A model generated the notes under the pieces. The model did not search any database. It was not told where the DNA came from and saw nothing but the letters and a program-made list of their open reading frames with translations. From positions 2,054,001 to 2,118,000 of the forward strand of contig NC_062980.1 of assembly GCF_023078275.1 (NCBI RefSeq): DNA of 64,000 nt, read 5' to 3'. Position numbers and translations under genes: made by a program. Of this stretch, positions 19,731 to 30,599 are shown piece by piece (position 1 is the first letter of the stretch; each line of letters starts with the position of its first letter). Source of the DNA: Leguminivora glycinivorella. Its lineage: Eukaryota; Arthropoda; Insecta; Lepidoptera; Tortricidae.

Positions 19731-19767
19731 CTTTTATTACGCGGGCGAAGCCGCGGGTAAAAGCTAG
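19731..19767 (+). mobile_element. Helitron 3' terminus
   Basis: CGCGGGCGAAGCCGCGGGTA is followed by AAAGCTAG and T. This is the hairpin-plus-CTAG end of the Lep1-like family, without a recognisable body. Confidence 0.65.
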
Positions 19768-19984
19768 TTGCACAATATTTTTAACACTTGACGATTGCTC
19801 CGTTTGATGTTTGAGTCTGGCGTTTATTATCCGCTCATCAAATACCATAGAAATCGACCCTAAATGTGCGAAGACCAATACCGAGAACTTTACGTGAGAA
19901 CATTTGCAATTATGGAAATTTCTCTTCGGTGCATTGCTAAATGCAAATGATTACTTGGTATTTAGATACATTTTCTTCTTCAGT

Positions 19985-20548
19985 AAAAAAACCGGCCAAG
20001 AGCGTGTCGGGCCACGCTCAGTGTAGGGTTCCGTAGTTTTCCGTATTTTTCTCAAAAACTACTGAACCTATCAAGTTCAAAACAATTTTCATAGAAAGTC
20101 TTTATAAAGTTCTACTTTTGTGATTTTTTTCATATTTTTTAAACATATGGTTCAAAAGTTAGAGGGGGGGGGGGGGGACGCACTTTTTTTCCTTTAGAAG
20201 CGATTATTTCAGAAAATATTAATATTATCAAAAAACGATCTTAGTAAACCCTTATTCATTTTTTAATACCTATCCAACAATATATCACACGTTGGGGTTG
20301 GAATGAAAAAAAATATCAGCCCCCACTTTACATGTAGGGGGGGTACCCTAATAAAACATTTTTTTCCATTTTTTATTTTTGCACTTTGTTGGCGTGATTG
20401 ATATACATATTGGTACCAAATTTCAGCTTTCTAGTGCTAACGGTTACTGAGATTATCCGCGGACGGACGGACGGACGGACGGACGGACGGACAGACAGAC
20501 ATGGCGAAACTATAAGGGTTCCTAGTTGACTACGGAACCCTAAAAAAG
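19985..20548. repeat. family C dispersed repeat, inverse copy
   Basis: It is the inverse of 15950-16488 over its whole length: AAAACCGGCCAAGAGCGTGT at the left, a G-run near 20164, (GGAC)n at about 20461-20490, and ACTACGGAACCCTAAAAAA at the right. Confidence 0.8.
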
Positions 20549-21433
20549 ATTATAATATTTTTTCTAATATTTGACTTAGCTGAGCTAGTTATTTAAAACA
20601 ACTTTTGTGACCCATTTTTCAGGTTCCTAACTCAGTTAGTTTCATAATCCCGTGTTCGTACCGGATATAAGTTTATATTTCTAGCCGCCGCTAGGAAATT
20701 AAGGCATGACAGACCGGATCCGGTGAAGCTATTTAAAAACGTCTACGAATATTATATCCAGATCTGCCTACACAATTTTGTAAGTTATCTTCTGCGAATA
20801 TTTTAAAATTAAGGATTAAGCCAACCTATACTTCCCTCGTACCAACATTGTCTGTTGTCCTATGTAAGTGTGCCAGAAAGCTCTATTGCTGCTGACTACA
20901 TTATATTGTATTGCTGCAGGAATATGGGATAATTTAAAAGATTGAAAGAGCCAACGTATTCGTATTAGTTATTTCTTGCACAAACAAACATTATCTGTCA
21001 ATTCAGGTATGTACAAATTCAGACTGACCGTATGAGGGTATTCTTTTAAAGATGTTTCTTATAGTCGTGCTGTCAGCAGCTTTACTGCAGTTGTATCACT
21101 TTCGATCGCATTGTTTCGTCGAAGGAAGCCAGTGCTGTCAAGCTGGGGTAATTCGACAGACGTTCAGATGCACTGTTTGAGTGATAAACTGTCAAATAAG
21201 TACACGTGTTGATGTCAAAGTTGCGATTATAACCTCCTGGGTCCTGGTGCCCTCGTATGAGTACATATAAGGTTTTTGAACTTTTACAGGAATAAAAGAA
21301 AGTTCTGAATTCAAAAGCATAAAAGTTTGCCTGGAGGATAGAACGGATTTTTATAATTTCGCACTATAATACAGCAACTGTACCGCTAGTGTATGCTGAA
21401 CCCAAGAGATATCTTTGCTCTATATACCTCGTA
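20549..21433. other. no gene seen
   Basis: No supported ORF, RNA gene or repeat in this AT-rich stretch. Confidence 0.5.
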
Positions 21434-22250
21434 AGTACAACGTTTTAGACAAGACACGTGTCTTGTATAATGCCGTCCGGAACGGGGTTAGGCGGCCGCG
21501 TCTACATTATTAAATACGTCTTTGCCCGCTGCGCTACCTTAAATGACACAGATTAGTAAGTACTACTATTTACAGACTCCCTAGTTAAGTACTTATGAAG
21601 TATACTTATATACAAGAATTGATATGTAGACAAAAATTTGCTGCCAGGACAGTAGCATCATTGACGTCAACGTACAAGAAAGCGAGCCAAGCGTGCAATC
21701 TATGCAACCAATCGCGCGAGCAAAGCGTACTCATCAACCAATCAAATTGCAGCGTTCCACCAAGGGGCATCCAATAAGAATGTTCAGTCAAAATTATATG
21801 AATTGTCTGCCTTTGAAATTTTTGCTTGTCTTACTAAACATAACAAACGTTACAGCCGTAATCTACAAACTTTTTAGACAAAAACCTGTGTGTGTAATAT
21901 TGACGCCATGCATTGGCCACGAAAGCGAGCATTGCGTGCAGTATATGCCACCAACCGCGCGAGCGAAGCGTACGCAACCAATCGCATTGCAGCGTTCCAA
22001 CAAGGCGTATCGAATGAGAATGATCAGTCGAAGTCATACGAATGTCTTATCCCTTTGAAATTTTTGCTTGTCTTTACGAAGATACAGCTGTATTCTACAA
22101 ACGTTTTAAACGAGACCTGTGTGTGATATAATGGTGACCTAGAACGGGGTTAGGCGGCCGCGTCTACATTATTAAGTACGTCTTTGCGCACTGTGACACT
22201 GCGCTGTCTTGAATCATGTAGATAAGTACTGCGATTTACAGAGTGTACTT
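21434..22250. repeat. degenerate tandem duplication with CCAAT motifs
   Basis: Two segment types alternate. One, at about 21434 and 22094, carries GAACGGGGTTAGGCGGCCGC and TCTACATTATTAA. The other, at about 21675 and 21918, carries AACCAATCG, TTGCAGCGTTCCA and CCTTTGAAATTTTTGCTTGT. A partial first-type start also lies near 21860. Overlapping short open frames on both strands are by-products of the repeat. Confidence 0.65.
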
Positions 22251-22372
22251 TTACTTATACGAGATTAAGTGGACTCAGTGGCAAATAAGAAATGCTGAGT
22301 GAAAGCCAGAGAGCAGCGTAGACAATATTAACAAAAGAAGTAAAAATCTTTATAGACTAGCAGTCCTGGGTG

Positions 22373-22519
22373 GCTAGCCGAATGGCACAATCGCTCACGA
22401 AACGCTCACGAAACGAAGCGCTAGTAGATATCTATCTCTATCGCGCTTGCGTATTGGCGCGACAGAGCCAGCGGCGTATCGCTTTCGTTTGGCGTCGGAG
22501 AAATGCCATTCGGCTACGG
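22373..22519. mobile_element. MITE of the GTAGCCGAATGGCA family
   Basis: GCTAGCCGAATGGCA at the left and TGCCATTCGGCTACGG at the right are inverted. The orientation of the middle (TATTGGCGCGACAGAG) is opposite to the copy at 7588. Confidence 0.8.
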
Positions 22520-22806
22520 GGCCTGGTAGTAAACCGGGAAAACGATAAGTTGAAAAATGAAGAATACTCGAAATGGAGATAAGAGGCTAGGACATTTTTG
22601 ATTTCCTAAAATGTAGTTCATGATACTACTACTACTGGCATTAATTAGCGTCTATTTCGGACAATTTATATTGCAATGTACGAGAAACATCGCTTTTGGT
22701 GGGTAAATAGACCGATTGAGAGGTTTCGCTACGATGCTTTCTCATGGCGTCATAATAATTACCTTAGAAAATAAATTGTTAAAAAGGCACTACGCGGATT
22801 TAAGTA

Positions 22807-23635
22807 AGGCACAAATCCCGACTGGGGGGCAAATGTAACTGATCCGATTTTTCCATGTTTTACAATGTTTGCATTATTAAATAGAGTGCCCACCAGGGTT
22901 CCCCTTGTTTTGGCATAATTTTACAATCGAGAATTATTTTTGGCATAATCTATATTGGCATAATTCACCTTTCGCATAATCTGTTATGGCATAGTATAGT
23001 TACGCATAATTTGTCTAGGCAAATTTTTGTTTGTCCGAATATATTTCATGCATAAAGGTTATTCGCCGAATGGTTTTTATGCATAAATTATTTCTGCATA
23101 ACATGGTTTAGTGGAAATTTACTACGCAGAATTTTTATCATAGGTAATACTACTATATTAATGTTGCAGTTCTAACCTAACCTAACCGAAATTCTTGACA
23201 AAATGTTTTATTTGTTGAGGTCGCAGTTCTAACCTAACCAAACCGACTCTCTTAACAGCATTTAGTATGGGTGGATATTCTGATTTTAAGAAATATGCCA
23301 AATACAATTATGCGAATTAATTTTATTCATAAAAACAAACGGCGTAAACAGAATTATGCGAACTTATTTTCGGACAATGTGTTATTCGTATTATTTTCGA
23401 TTATGACAAATAAGTTTTCTGCCAAATTAACATTCGGCGAAAATCGATTATGCGAAGTCTGTTATGCGAAAATCGTTTCGGACAATTAAAGTTATGCCAA
23501 ATAGAGGAAACCCGCCCACCAGTTATACATGGTAGGCGTATTCAGTGGAACACACGTAGAACTCATCATAGTGTAATAATGGAAAAAATGGATTAGTTAC
23601 AATTGCCCCCCAGTCGAGATTTGCACGCTGTACCT
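22807..23635. mobile_element. foldback TA-target MITE split by an 8-bp-TSD element
   Basis: The outer parts match the family at 18569, with TA at both flanks (22805-22806 and 23636-23637). The insert at 22896-23513 sits in the GTGTCCACC region of the family. Confidence 0.85.
22896..23513. mobile_element. hAT-like non-autonomous element with GGCATAAT repeats
   Basis: It is flanked by the perfect 8-bp duplication GCCCACCA (22888-22895 and 23514-23521). The ends GGGTTCCCCTTG and GAGGAAACCC are inverted. The left half carries many GGCATAAT/CGCATAAT words and the right half their inverses (ATTATGCG, GTTATGCC). Other copies: 27911 and 37163. The 72-codon frame inside is built of these words and I do not take it as a gene. 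Confidence 0.85.
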
Positions 23636-23862
23636 TAGGTACTACAGTTTTATTCTAAGAAATGTATAAAAGTTATTATTCATCATAATAAATCTTGTTT
23701 AACGACGAGGCGTCTTGACACGTCCTGAAAATGAAATATTCTGCAACAAAGTCTTAGCTTCGTGCATTTTAATCCTAACATTTTTACGCTTCCTTTGTGC
23801 AGTAATAAAAGTGCTTAAAAGCAGAAATCCTTTTGAAGAGACATCTTATAATAAAACTAGTG

Positions 23863-23985
23863 CCGTAGCCGAATGGCATTTATGCGACGCGAAACGAAAA
23901 CGAAACGTCGCGAAAGGTAGTCTGGCCCTGTCGCGCCAATACGTAAGAGCGATAGAGATAGATATTTACGAGCGTTTCGTTTCCT
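23863..23985. mobile_element. MITE of the GTAGCCGAATGGCA family, right end cut
   Basis: CCGTAGCCGAATGGCATTTA and GGTAGTCTGGCCCTGTCGCG are present. The copy stops after GAGCGTTTCGTTTCCTGG, where the family normally continues to an inverted end. Confidence 0.75.
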
Positions 23986-24301
23986 GGACGTACGTACGTA
24001 CGTACCCTGGACGGGACGTCAGAAATGCATAGACTTAAAAGAAGTATTATTTAAATAGCGGTGCATTATGGGATATTATTTATTCATGAGTTGGAATTAA
24101 TTTTATAAAATAAAATATACCTATTAAGAAAAAAAACGAGACCACTTCTGTATAAAAACTTACTTTCCTTTTTCTTCTTCACCTCGTTTTCTCTAGTCCC
24201 CTTTCTCTTTTGGATATTGACATGGTGAAAAGTTTATTTACAAAATGTAAATAAAGTAACTAATCTTGTACCTAGTATAATGTGAAAACGCACTGTCTAA
24301 A

Positions 24302-24541
24302 GCCACAGTATAATAAAGAGTACTATCGTACAGTATGGCCACTCCCGATCCCCGCAGAAAGTGCCACCCACCCCCTCTCGGTTACCTCACAGTTACCGCC
24401 TGTCAAAAACGCCAACAGTCGACCTGTCATATCTCACTCATACAAGCAAAGTACGCATTCACCTGTACACAAGCTTAGACTGTGTGCTATAGGAACGCGC
24501 CTCTTTCATATATGTGATCTGATCGCCAGTGTCCGAGGTGT
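24302..24541 (+). repeat. 240-bp dispersed repeat, copy 1
   Basis: GCCACAGTATAATAAAGAGT to CAGTGTCCGAGGTGTGC matches 32650-32896 in the same orientation. No ORF is conserved between the two and the type is unknown. Confidence 0.75.
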
Positions 24542-25367
24542 GCTAAAGCTCTCTGTGTACAGTCACCAGCATAAATAACTGATGATTTATGTACCTTGTG
24601 TGTGTGTGTTTGTAGTGTGTGTTGTTTGAAATGTCATACGAAGTTGTCAAATGATTAAAAGCGACAGGGTACAGAAATCATCACCTATTTTTGCCGGTGA
24701 CTGTACAATGAGTTATAAATGGCGAATTTATCAATGTATTCATTCATAATGTCTCCACGCAATTTCGCAACTCACTGCTATTTAAGTATAGTTTTAGTAC
24801 AGCAAACAACTCAGCTTCAAAATTGCCGAAACATTTTATTTCCATACAGCGCAGCGGCCATAAAGTAGGCAGAGAAAAGTCTTCACAGACGTTAGCTAAA
24901 GGTTAATTTGAAGGAAGGCTGTTCATCATCGGTAACGGCCCATTCCGATATAGAAGTGCCAGCAACGCCAGTTTGTACCAGTTTGGAAGTGAAATATATC
25001 ATTTATTCACTTATTTAAGATTTATTTTGTAGGTATTTCCCATCACAGAAACCGTAGGATATTCCGGACCTTTGGAAGGAGCACGGAGCCGAAACCAACG
25101 CGTAGGCCCCTTTAACACTGTAATTAAAGTAAGGGGTAAACCGTATTCCAGAATCTGTGAGAAGGTAAGTTTCTTTTATTGTCATTTGAAATCCCTTACC
25201 CATGTTATTCATTCACTGTTCCCCATATAAAGCAAGGGTACTGCCCTTGCCCTTATCCCTAAAAACCATGCATTTATTCCGGTATAAAGAAACCTTATTG
25301 TTTACCTTGCTATTGTATTGTTGTGGCTATCCATACTAAGAATAAGTATTTAAAACTTTATTTTGAC
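24542..25367. other. no gene seen
   Basis: Contains a short (GT)n stretch near 24600. No supported gene or repeat. Confidence 0.5.
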
Positions 25368-25530
25368 ACGTCTGTATCCCATAAAGGGGTAGGCAGAGCT
25401 CAGGAAACTACTCAAGTTTCGGTGCCACTCTTGGTAATTAAGGGGTAGAATGAAATAGAAATTATGACAAATTGCAGTGACAGTTACGACGCCGCAATTT
25501 AACCCATATCCCACAGTCAAATTCTGCGAC
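25368..25530 (+). repeat. dispersed repeat shared with 48648
   Basis: CTGTATCCCATAAAGGGGTA, GGCAGAGCTCAGGAAACTAC, CCACTCTTGGTAATTAAGGG and TTGCAGTGACAG are all found again at 48648-48795. Confidence 0.7.
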
Positions 25531-25849
25531 ACCCACGGGAAAAAAGGGGTGGTGAAATTCTTAACCCGTCACTAAACTTTTTTGCAATAATACCTACTTT
25601 TCAAAAAATAACCTAGTTGGTCCTAGTTTAATTTTCAATCAATGTTATCAATAGTTACGTTTCTCCAATCAAAAACGTAATTTTGATACCAGACACCATT
25701 GTTCGAATTGACGAGAATATGACAGCTTTAAGGGTGCAGGAAATATGGTAGGAAATAAGCGGGATACGAGGATATTGTAGCGGTTACGTTGTTATAGTGT
25801 CATGGGGATGATTTGTCGCTTTCACAGCCAGTATCCTCTGGGAATTATT

Positions 25850-26234
25850 ATCATTATTATTTATTAATCAGGCAGGCAGTTATAACAACTGATAGTTGCC
25901 TGTATCCAACAATTCTTTCTTAAGATGTGTTCTTTAAATTTGTTAAGTAGTTATCTAGTCGGTTTTTAAACTGGTTAACATTCAGTGCTGAGATCACGTC
26001 CTCTGGTAGTTTGTTCCATGTTTTGACCACTCTGTTGCTCAGAAAATATTTGCGAGGGTTGTTTTTAGACAGTTCAGATATTAGTTTGTACTGGTGGCCT
26101 CGCAGACGGGTGTTATTATTGCGCTTGTACAGGTCTTGAAACTGGTCTATGTCATAGTGCCCCGTTAAAATCTTGAACGTTTCAATGAGGTCTCCACGCT
26201 CTCGGCGTTCTTTTAGCGATGTAAACTTCAGCAC
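25850..26234 (-). mobile_element. LINE 3' end with AATAAT-type tail
   Basis: The C-terminal coding fragment (25920-26234) is followed on the minus strand by a short UTR and an AATAATGATAATAAT tail. It is 5'-truncated just above 26234. Confidence 0.75.
25920..26234 (-). pseudogene. LINE ORF2 C-terminal fragment (CR1-like)
   Basis: 104 residues including SLKERRERGDLIETFKILTG, TRLRGHQYKLI and FLSNRVVKTWNKLPEDV. The R(G)DLIE.FKILTG...RGH..KL...FF.NRVV..WN.LP pattern is the usual extreme C-terminus of CR1/jockey-type retrotransposon polyproteins, after the reverse transcriptase. The frame is open to a natural stop, but the enzymatic domains are missing because the copy is 5'-truncated. Nothing suggests expression. 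Confidence 0.85.
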
Positions 26235-26867
26235 TTTAAATTAGTACGAGTAGCTAAAGAATAAAGGAAAGCTTGTACTGATGATGTGTTTGGTAGCTTT
26301 TGGGACTGGGGTTTCGGACTAAGTACTTATTTTTCTATATACTTCTCTGGGCTTTTAAGCATTTGATTTCTTCAAATTTTATCTACAAAGTGTTAGGATT
26401 TTTCGAAATATTCAAGGCATTTTAGTTTAAGATAGTTAAGATAAACTTTATTGCTAACAAACAGGTACCTACACGTCAATATTAGGTATGGTATCATAAA
26501 CAGTACAATAGTAATGTTTTTATACAATTATCAATAATTAATCGAAATTAGTTAATGTTTGTATCATTACCAGTATTACAAGGTCAGTGGCAGTTGTATA
26601 ATTTCGTTAAGGTATAAAAAGTTTTAGTAATCAGCCTCGATTCAAGCCTATTTTTCTGCAGTTCTCGAAAAGTTTGTACAAAAATTAAGGAAAAAGTTAA
26701 ATTTGTTTTTATTAATTCCTATTTTGTTACCAAGATTTTGTTGAATAATTGAGATTTTATTAAGTTTTATTTCGTCATTAAGGTTCTCTAGTATCTAAAT
26801 TTTTTTAATTATATCAATTAAACCTGTATATATTATATCTTACGAAAGTCAACTTATATTACTTTTG
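26235..26867. other. no gene seen
   Basis: AT-rich; no supported gene, RNA or repeat. Confidence 0.5.
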
Positions 26868-27139
26868 ACGACCGGTCTGGCGCAGTCTGTAGTGACCCTG
26901 CCTGCTGCGCCGCGGTCCTGGGTTCGAATCCCGGTAAGGGCATTTATTGTGTGTGATGAGCACAGATATTTTGTTCCTGAGTAATGGATGTTTTCTATGT
27001 ATATGAGTATTTATTTATTATATATATATATATATATATATATCGTTGTCTGAGTACCCGCAACACATGCCTTCTTGCTTATCGTGGGCCTCAGTCAATC
27101 TGTGTAAGAATGACCTATTGATATTTATTTATTTATTAC
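26868..27139 (+). mobile_element. tRNA-headed SINE, fairly complete
   Basis: The head GACCGGTCTGGCGCAGTCTG carries a B box GGTTCGAATCCCGG. The body GAGCACAGATATTTTGTTCC, TGAGTAATGGATGTTTTC and a (TA)n run (27021-27043) follow, then TTTATTTATT at the end. Head copies recur at 38331 and 41659 (inverse); body copies at 29873 and 38489 (inverse). Confidence 0.85.
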
Positions 27140-27440
27140 TAAATGTTGGTAACAAAATAGGATCAATTAAAATTTGCTGACGTGGCTATGTACAAAGTTG
27201 CCGGGAACTGCTCTTTTAAGGGATCGGGGAGATGATGCACCCCTTATGTTTTCTGAAGGCGGTTGTATATCGCAAGGCCTGACACGTATACAGATAATAC
27301 GTTTGTAGTTCATATTATCGATCCTTACTGACTGTGCCAATTCTTATTTCTTTGTGTGCCAGTAACAATACTAAAAGCAACCTATCTCCATATTTCGCCA
27401 CGTTGTCACTAAAACAGTACTCAGAAATATTTATAACGAA

Positions 27441-27888
27441 TAGGCTTGTGCCGTTTCGTTCGTTGATCGGAGCGGTCCGATCTCGTTCAATCGCTCCCGC
27501 GAACTAGTTCGCTCTTTTAGGTCTTTTGCTCATTTAGTTCAGCTAGACCAGCGACCACTGCGGTCAGAAAGATCAGAACGAATGGGACCGAATAGTGTCA
27601 AAATGATACGAATAGTCCACAGATAGTAACATTCCGGGCCGAAAGGTTGTAAGTAACCGAAGTTTAATATGAAAACTTGACTTTTTTTGTTGCTCTGCTA
27701 AGTAGCTCTCGCTCTCGGTCGGCGCAGTCACACATTCGTTCTCGATCACAACCGCTCGCGTTCGCCGATCCTATACTGAACTAAACGAGCAAAGACCGAT
27801 TCTCGGACCACGGAAAGATTCAGTTCATTTCGGTCATTGATGGGATTTTATTCCTAACAGTTCATAGTTCGTGAACGACACAAGCCTA
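27441..27888. mobile_element. 448-bp element with 8-bp target duplication
   Basis: The ends TAGGCTTGTG and CACAAGCCTA are perfect inverts, flanked by ATAACGAA at 27433-27440 and 27889-27896. The inside holds several GTTC/GAAC-rich inverted stretches (CGTTCGTTGATCGG, GTTCGTGAACGA). The 8-bp target points to the hAT superfamily; no transposase. Confidence 0.88.
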
Positions 27889-27910
27889 ATAACGAATCAC
27901 TATTCGTCAC

Positions 27911-28525
27911 GGTTCCCCTTGTTTTGGCATAATTTTACAATCAAGAATTCTTTTTGGCATAATGTATATTGGCATAATTCACCTTTAGCATAATCTGTTA
28001 TGGCATATTATAGTTACGCATAATTTGTCTAGGCATATTTTTGTTTGTCCGAATATATTTCATGCATAAAGGTTATTCGCCGAATGGTTTTTATGCATAA
28101 ATTATTTCTGCACAACATGGTTTAGTCGAAATTTACCACGCAGATTTTTTATCATAGGTAATACTACTATATTAATGTTGCAGTTCTAGCCTAACCTAAC
28201 CGAAATTCTTGACAAAATGTTGTATTTGTTGAGGTCGCAGTTCTAACCTAACCAAACCGATTTTCTTCACAGCATTTAGTGTGCGTGGATAGTCTAATTC
28301 TAAGAAATATGCCGAATAAAATTATGCGAATTAATTTTATTCGTAAAGACAGCCGGCGTAAACAAAATTATGCGAACTTATTTTCGGACAAAGTAATATT
28401 CGTATTATTTTAGATTATGACAAATAAGTTTCTGCCAAATTAACATTCGGCGAAAATCGATTATGCGAAGTCCGTTATGCGAAAATCGTTTCGGACAATT
28501 AAAGTTATGCCAAATAGAGGGAACC
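27911..28525. mobile_element. GGCATAAT-rich hAT-like element, second copy
   Basis: Same orientation and structure as 22896-23513, from GGTTCCCCTTGTTTTGGCAT to GCCAAATAGAGGGAACC. No clear target duplication remains. Confidence 0.85.
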
Positions 28526-28952
28526 CATCATACCTACATAAGACGAAATATGTGATTCATTAACATTGTTTCTTTCCATTAACTATTGTGCTTGTATAGC
28601 CTTTGTTTACCAAAATAAGTTTACTTACATCCCTCAGTATCTTCCAAGATTTAGATATTCCCAAAATTCCGCGATCCCTATTCGTCCCTTAATAAATCTA
28701 ATAATATGGGTAGATCCCGACGAAATTTATCCTCATAATGTGTGTCTTGTCATGTTTTTGTGAATGATTATTTTATTTTGGAATAAAAAGACCGATTTAA
28801 AGACTACAATTTTGTTACAGGTCAGATCTTATGAGGCGGGTCTACATAGGGCAAGCAGCATGCCGAGGCAAAGTCATCACGTGATAAATAGCTAATGCAG
28901 ATGTTTCTCGACGAGTAACTTGCCTCGACCGAGGCATGTCTACATATACATA
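28526..28952. other. no gene seen
   Basis: The short frame 28566-28763 has no recognisable motif. No repeat supported. Confidence 0.45.
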
Positions 28953-29106
28953 GGGTACAGCGGGACAAATCTCGACTGGGGGGGCAATTGTAACTAGTCC
29001 ATTTATTCCATTATTATACATGTATCCACTGAACAAGTGAACACGCCTACCAAATATAACCGGTGGACATTCTATTTAATAATGCAAACATTGTAAAACA
29101 TGGACT
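28953..29106. mobile_element. foldback TA-target MITE, right end missing
   Basis: It begins GGGTACAGCGGGACAAATCT after TA and follows the family through GCAAACATTGTAAAACATGG, then ends; the inverted right end is absent. Confidence 0.8.
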
Positions 29107-29160
29107 AGTGTTATTATGTGTTCTTATTTTTGTACAATAAAGTGTATTACTACTACTACT

Positions 29161-29378
29161 AACTACTAATATTATAAATGGGAAAATGTGTGTGTCTGTT
29201 TGTTTGTCCGTCTTTCACGGCAAAACGGAGCGACGATTTGACGTGTTTTTTAAGTGGAGAGTTGAAGGGATGGAGACTGACATAGGCTACTTTTTGTCTC
29301 TTTCTAATACTCCACTTCCCTAAAATGGGGGATGGACGTTCGTATGGAGCATTCCACGAAGCAGCGGGTAAAAGCTAG
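29161..29378 (+). mobile_element. non-autonomous Helitron, Lep1-like
   Basis: CTAATATTATAAATGGGAAA, TTTGTCCGTCTTTCACGG and TAGGCTACTTTTTGTCTC are the family body. It ends GCGGGTAAAAGCTAG followed by T. The 5' TC is lost or altered, and the 3' hairpin is degraded. Confidence 0.75.
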
Positions 29379-29796
29379 TAACTAATATATCACACTATGT
29401 TATTCGGTTGGTCATTCAATCATATTATCCCCTCAAGAAGCGAACCCCAAAAACCAAACGCATACAACAAAGTATATTGTCAATATCCAGAGTTCTGCAT
29501 CAATAGTCCTTTTCATCTACAAAAGGATCCGTAAAACTGATACTAACCAACTTAACCAATACGGCAGCTCAAGCTCTTATTGTCTCGAATATAACGTCCA
29601 TGGTTGTTTATACTGGGGGTAGATAGGGATTGTATCGGAAACTTATTCCGGAAAATAGTTAAAGTAGTAAAATACGTGCCGCCTTTGAATTGAAACGTTG
29701 TTGTGTGTAACTATATAACTATAGATAGTGGCATTGCCACTACGAATGGAAATGGTAAATAAAGTGATAATTAAATTATTAAAGAAAAGAGAAATT

Positions 29797-29857
29797 AAAA
29801 CTGCTGAAAAGGATTATATACCTATTAAATTTACAATACATCCCGATGTTTCGAACC
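29797..29857 (+). repeat. partial copy of the 30043 foldback element
   Basis: GGATTATATACCTATTAAAT and TTTACAATACATCCCGATGT match 30057-30105. Confidence 0.65.
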
Positions 29858-29872
29858 ATTTATTTGAGTTGA

Positions 29873-30013
29873 GCACTGATATTTGTTCCTGAGTCATGGA
29901 TGTTTTCTATGTATATAAGTATGTATTTATCTATTTAAGTATGTATATCGTCGCTTAGCACCCATAGTACAAGCTTTCTTAGTTTCATCAGTTGATCTGT
30001 AAGGTGTCCCCAA

Positions 30014-30041
<28 letters not shown>
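29873..30041 (+). mobile_element. SINE body without head
   Basis: GAGCACTGATATTTGTTCCT, GAGTCATGGATGTTTTCTAT and TATATCGTCGCTTAGCACCC match the inverse copy at 38489-38652. It ends in (TTTA)n at 30014-30041. Confidence 0.8.
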
Positions 30042-30042
<1 letters not shown>

Positions 30043-30046
<4 letters not shown>

Positions 30047-30207
30047 ATGGAAACGGATTATATCGCGTATACCTATTAAATTTACAATACATCCCGAATA
30101 TCCCGATGTTTCGAACCTTTTACAGAATTGACGATACTGAGTACGCCCTTTGACCGGATCAAACGACAAGGTGACATAGGTACGCGATATAATCCGTTTC
30201 CATAGTT
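30043..30207. mobile_element. 165-bp foldback element
   Basis: AACTATGGAAACGGATTATA and TCGCGTA at the left are inverted at the right (TACGCGATATAATCCG... CATAGTT). It sits between the SINE tail and the element at 30211. Confidence 0.75.
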
Positions 30208-30210
30208 TTA

Positions 30211-30440
30211 GGCACTGGTCCCACCGCGAGCCAGTAAGCTATGAGGTATCAGCTATAAAAACAAACAAAAGATATGCACTCCCATGCAAATAAATGAGAC
30301 ACGGCGATGTTAATAGCTCACCGCAGGGCGAGTAACTATAAACATCGCCGTGTCTCTTTTATTTACGCGGGAGTGATTATCTTTTGTTCATTTTTATAGA
30401 AGATGGTTCATAGTTACTAGCTCGCGGTGGGACCAGTGCC
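30211..30440. mobile_element. 230-bp foldback MITE with TTA target duplication
   Basis: GGCACTGGTCCCACCGCGAG is inverted as CTCGCGGTGGGACCAGTGCC. The flanks are TTA at 30208-30210 and 30441-30443. Inner blocks ACACGGCGATGTT and ATCGCCGTGT also pair. A 3-bp TTA target suggests PIF/Harbinger. Confidence 0.8.
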
Positions 30441-30599
30441 TTATTTCATGAGTAGCAATCGCGATAACCGAAGACAAAATTATAAAAAAAGGGATCCTAA
30501 AATCCTAAGGTTTATCTACCCACGGTTAATATTAATGTGCAGGTTTTATTATAGGAAAATCTTTGATTATTAACTAAAATTGCGACTATTCGACACCCT

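Noticed and set aside
23271..23489. 72-codon frame resembling the 74-codon frame at 37187-37411
   Set aside because: The similarity comes from shared GGCATAAT repeat words in copies of one non-autonomous element; no start context or known domain.
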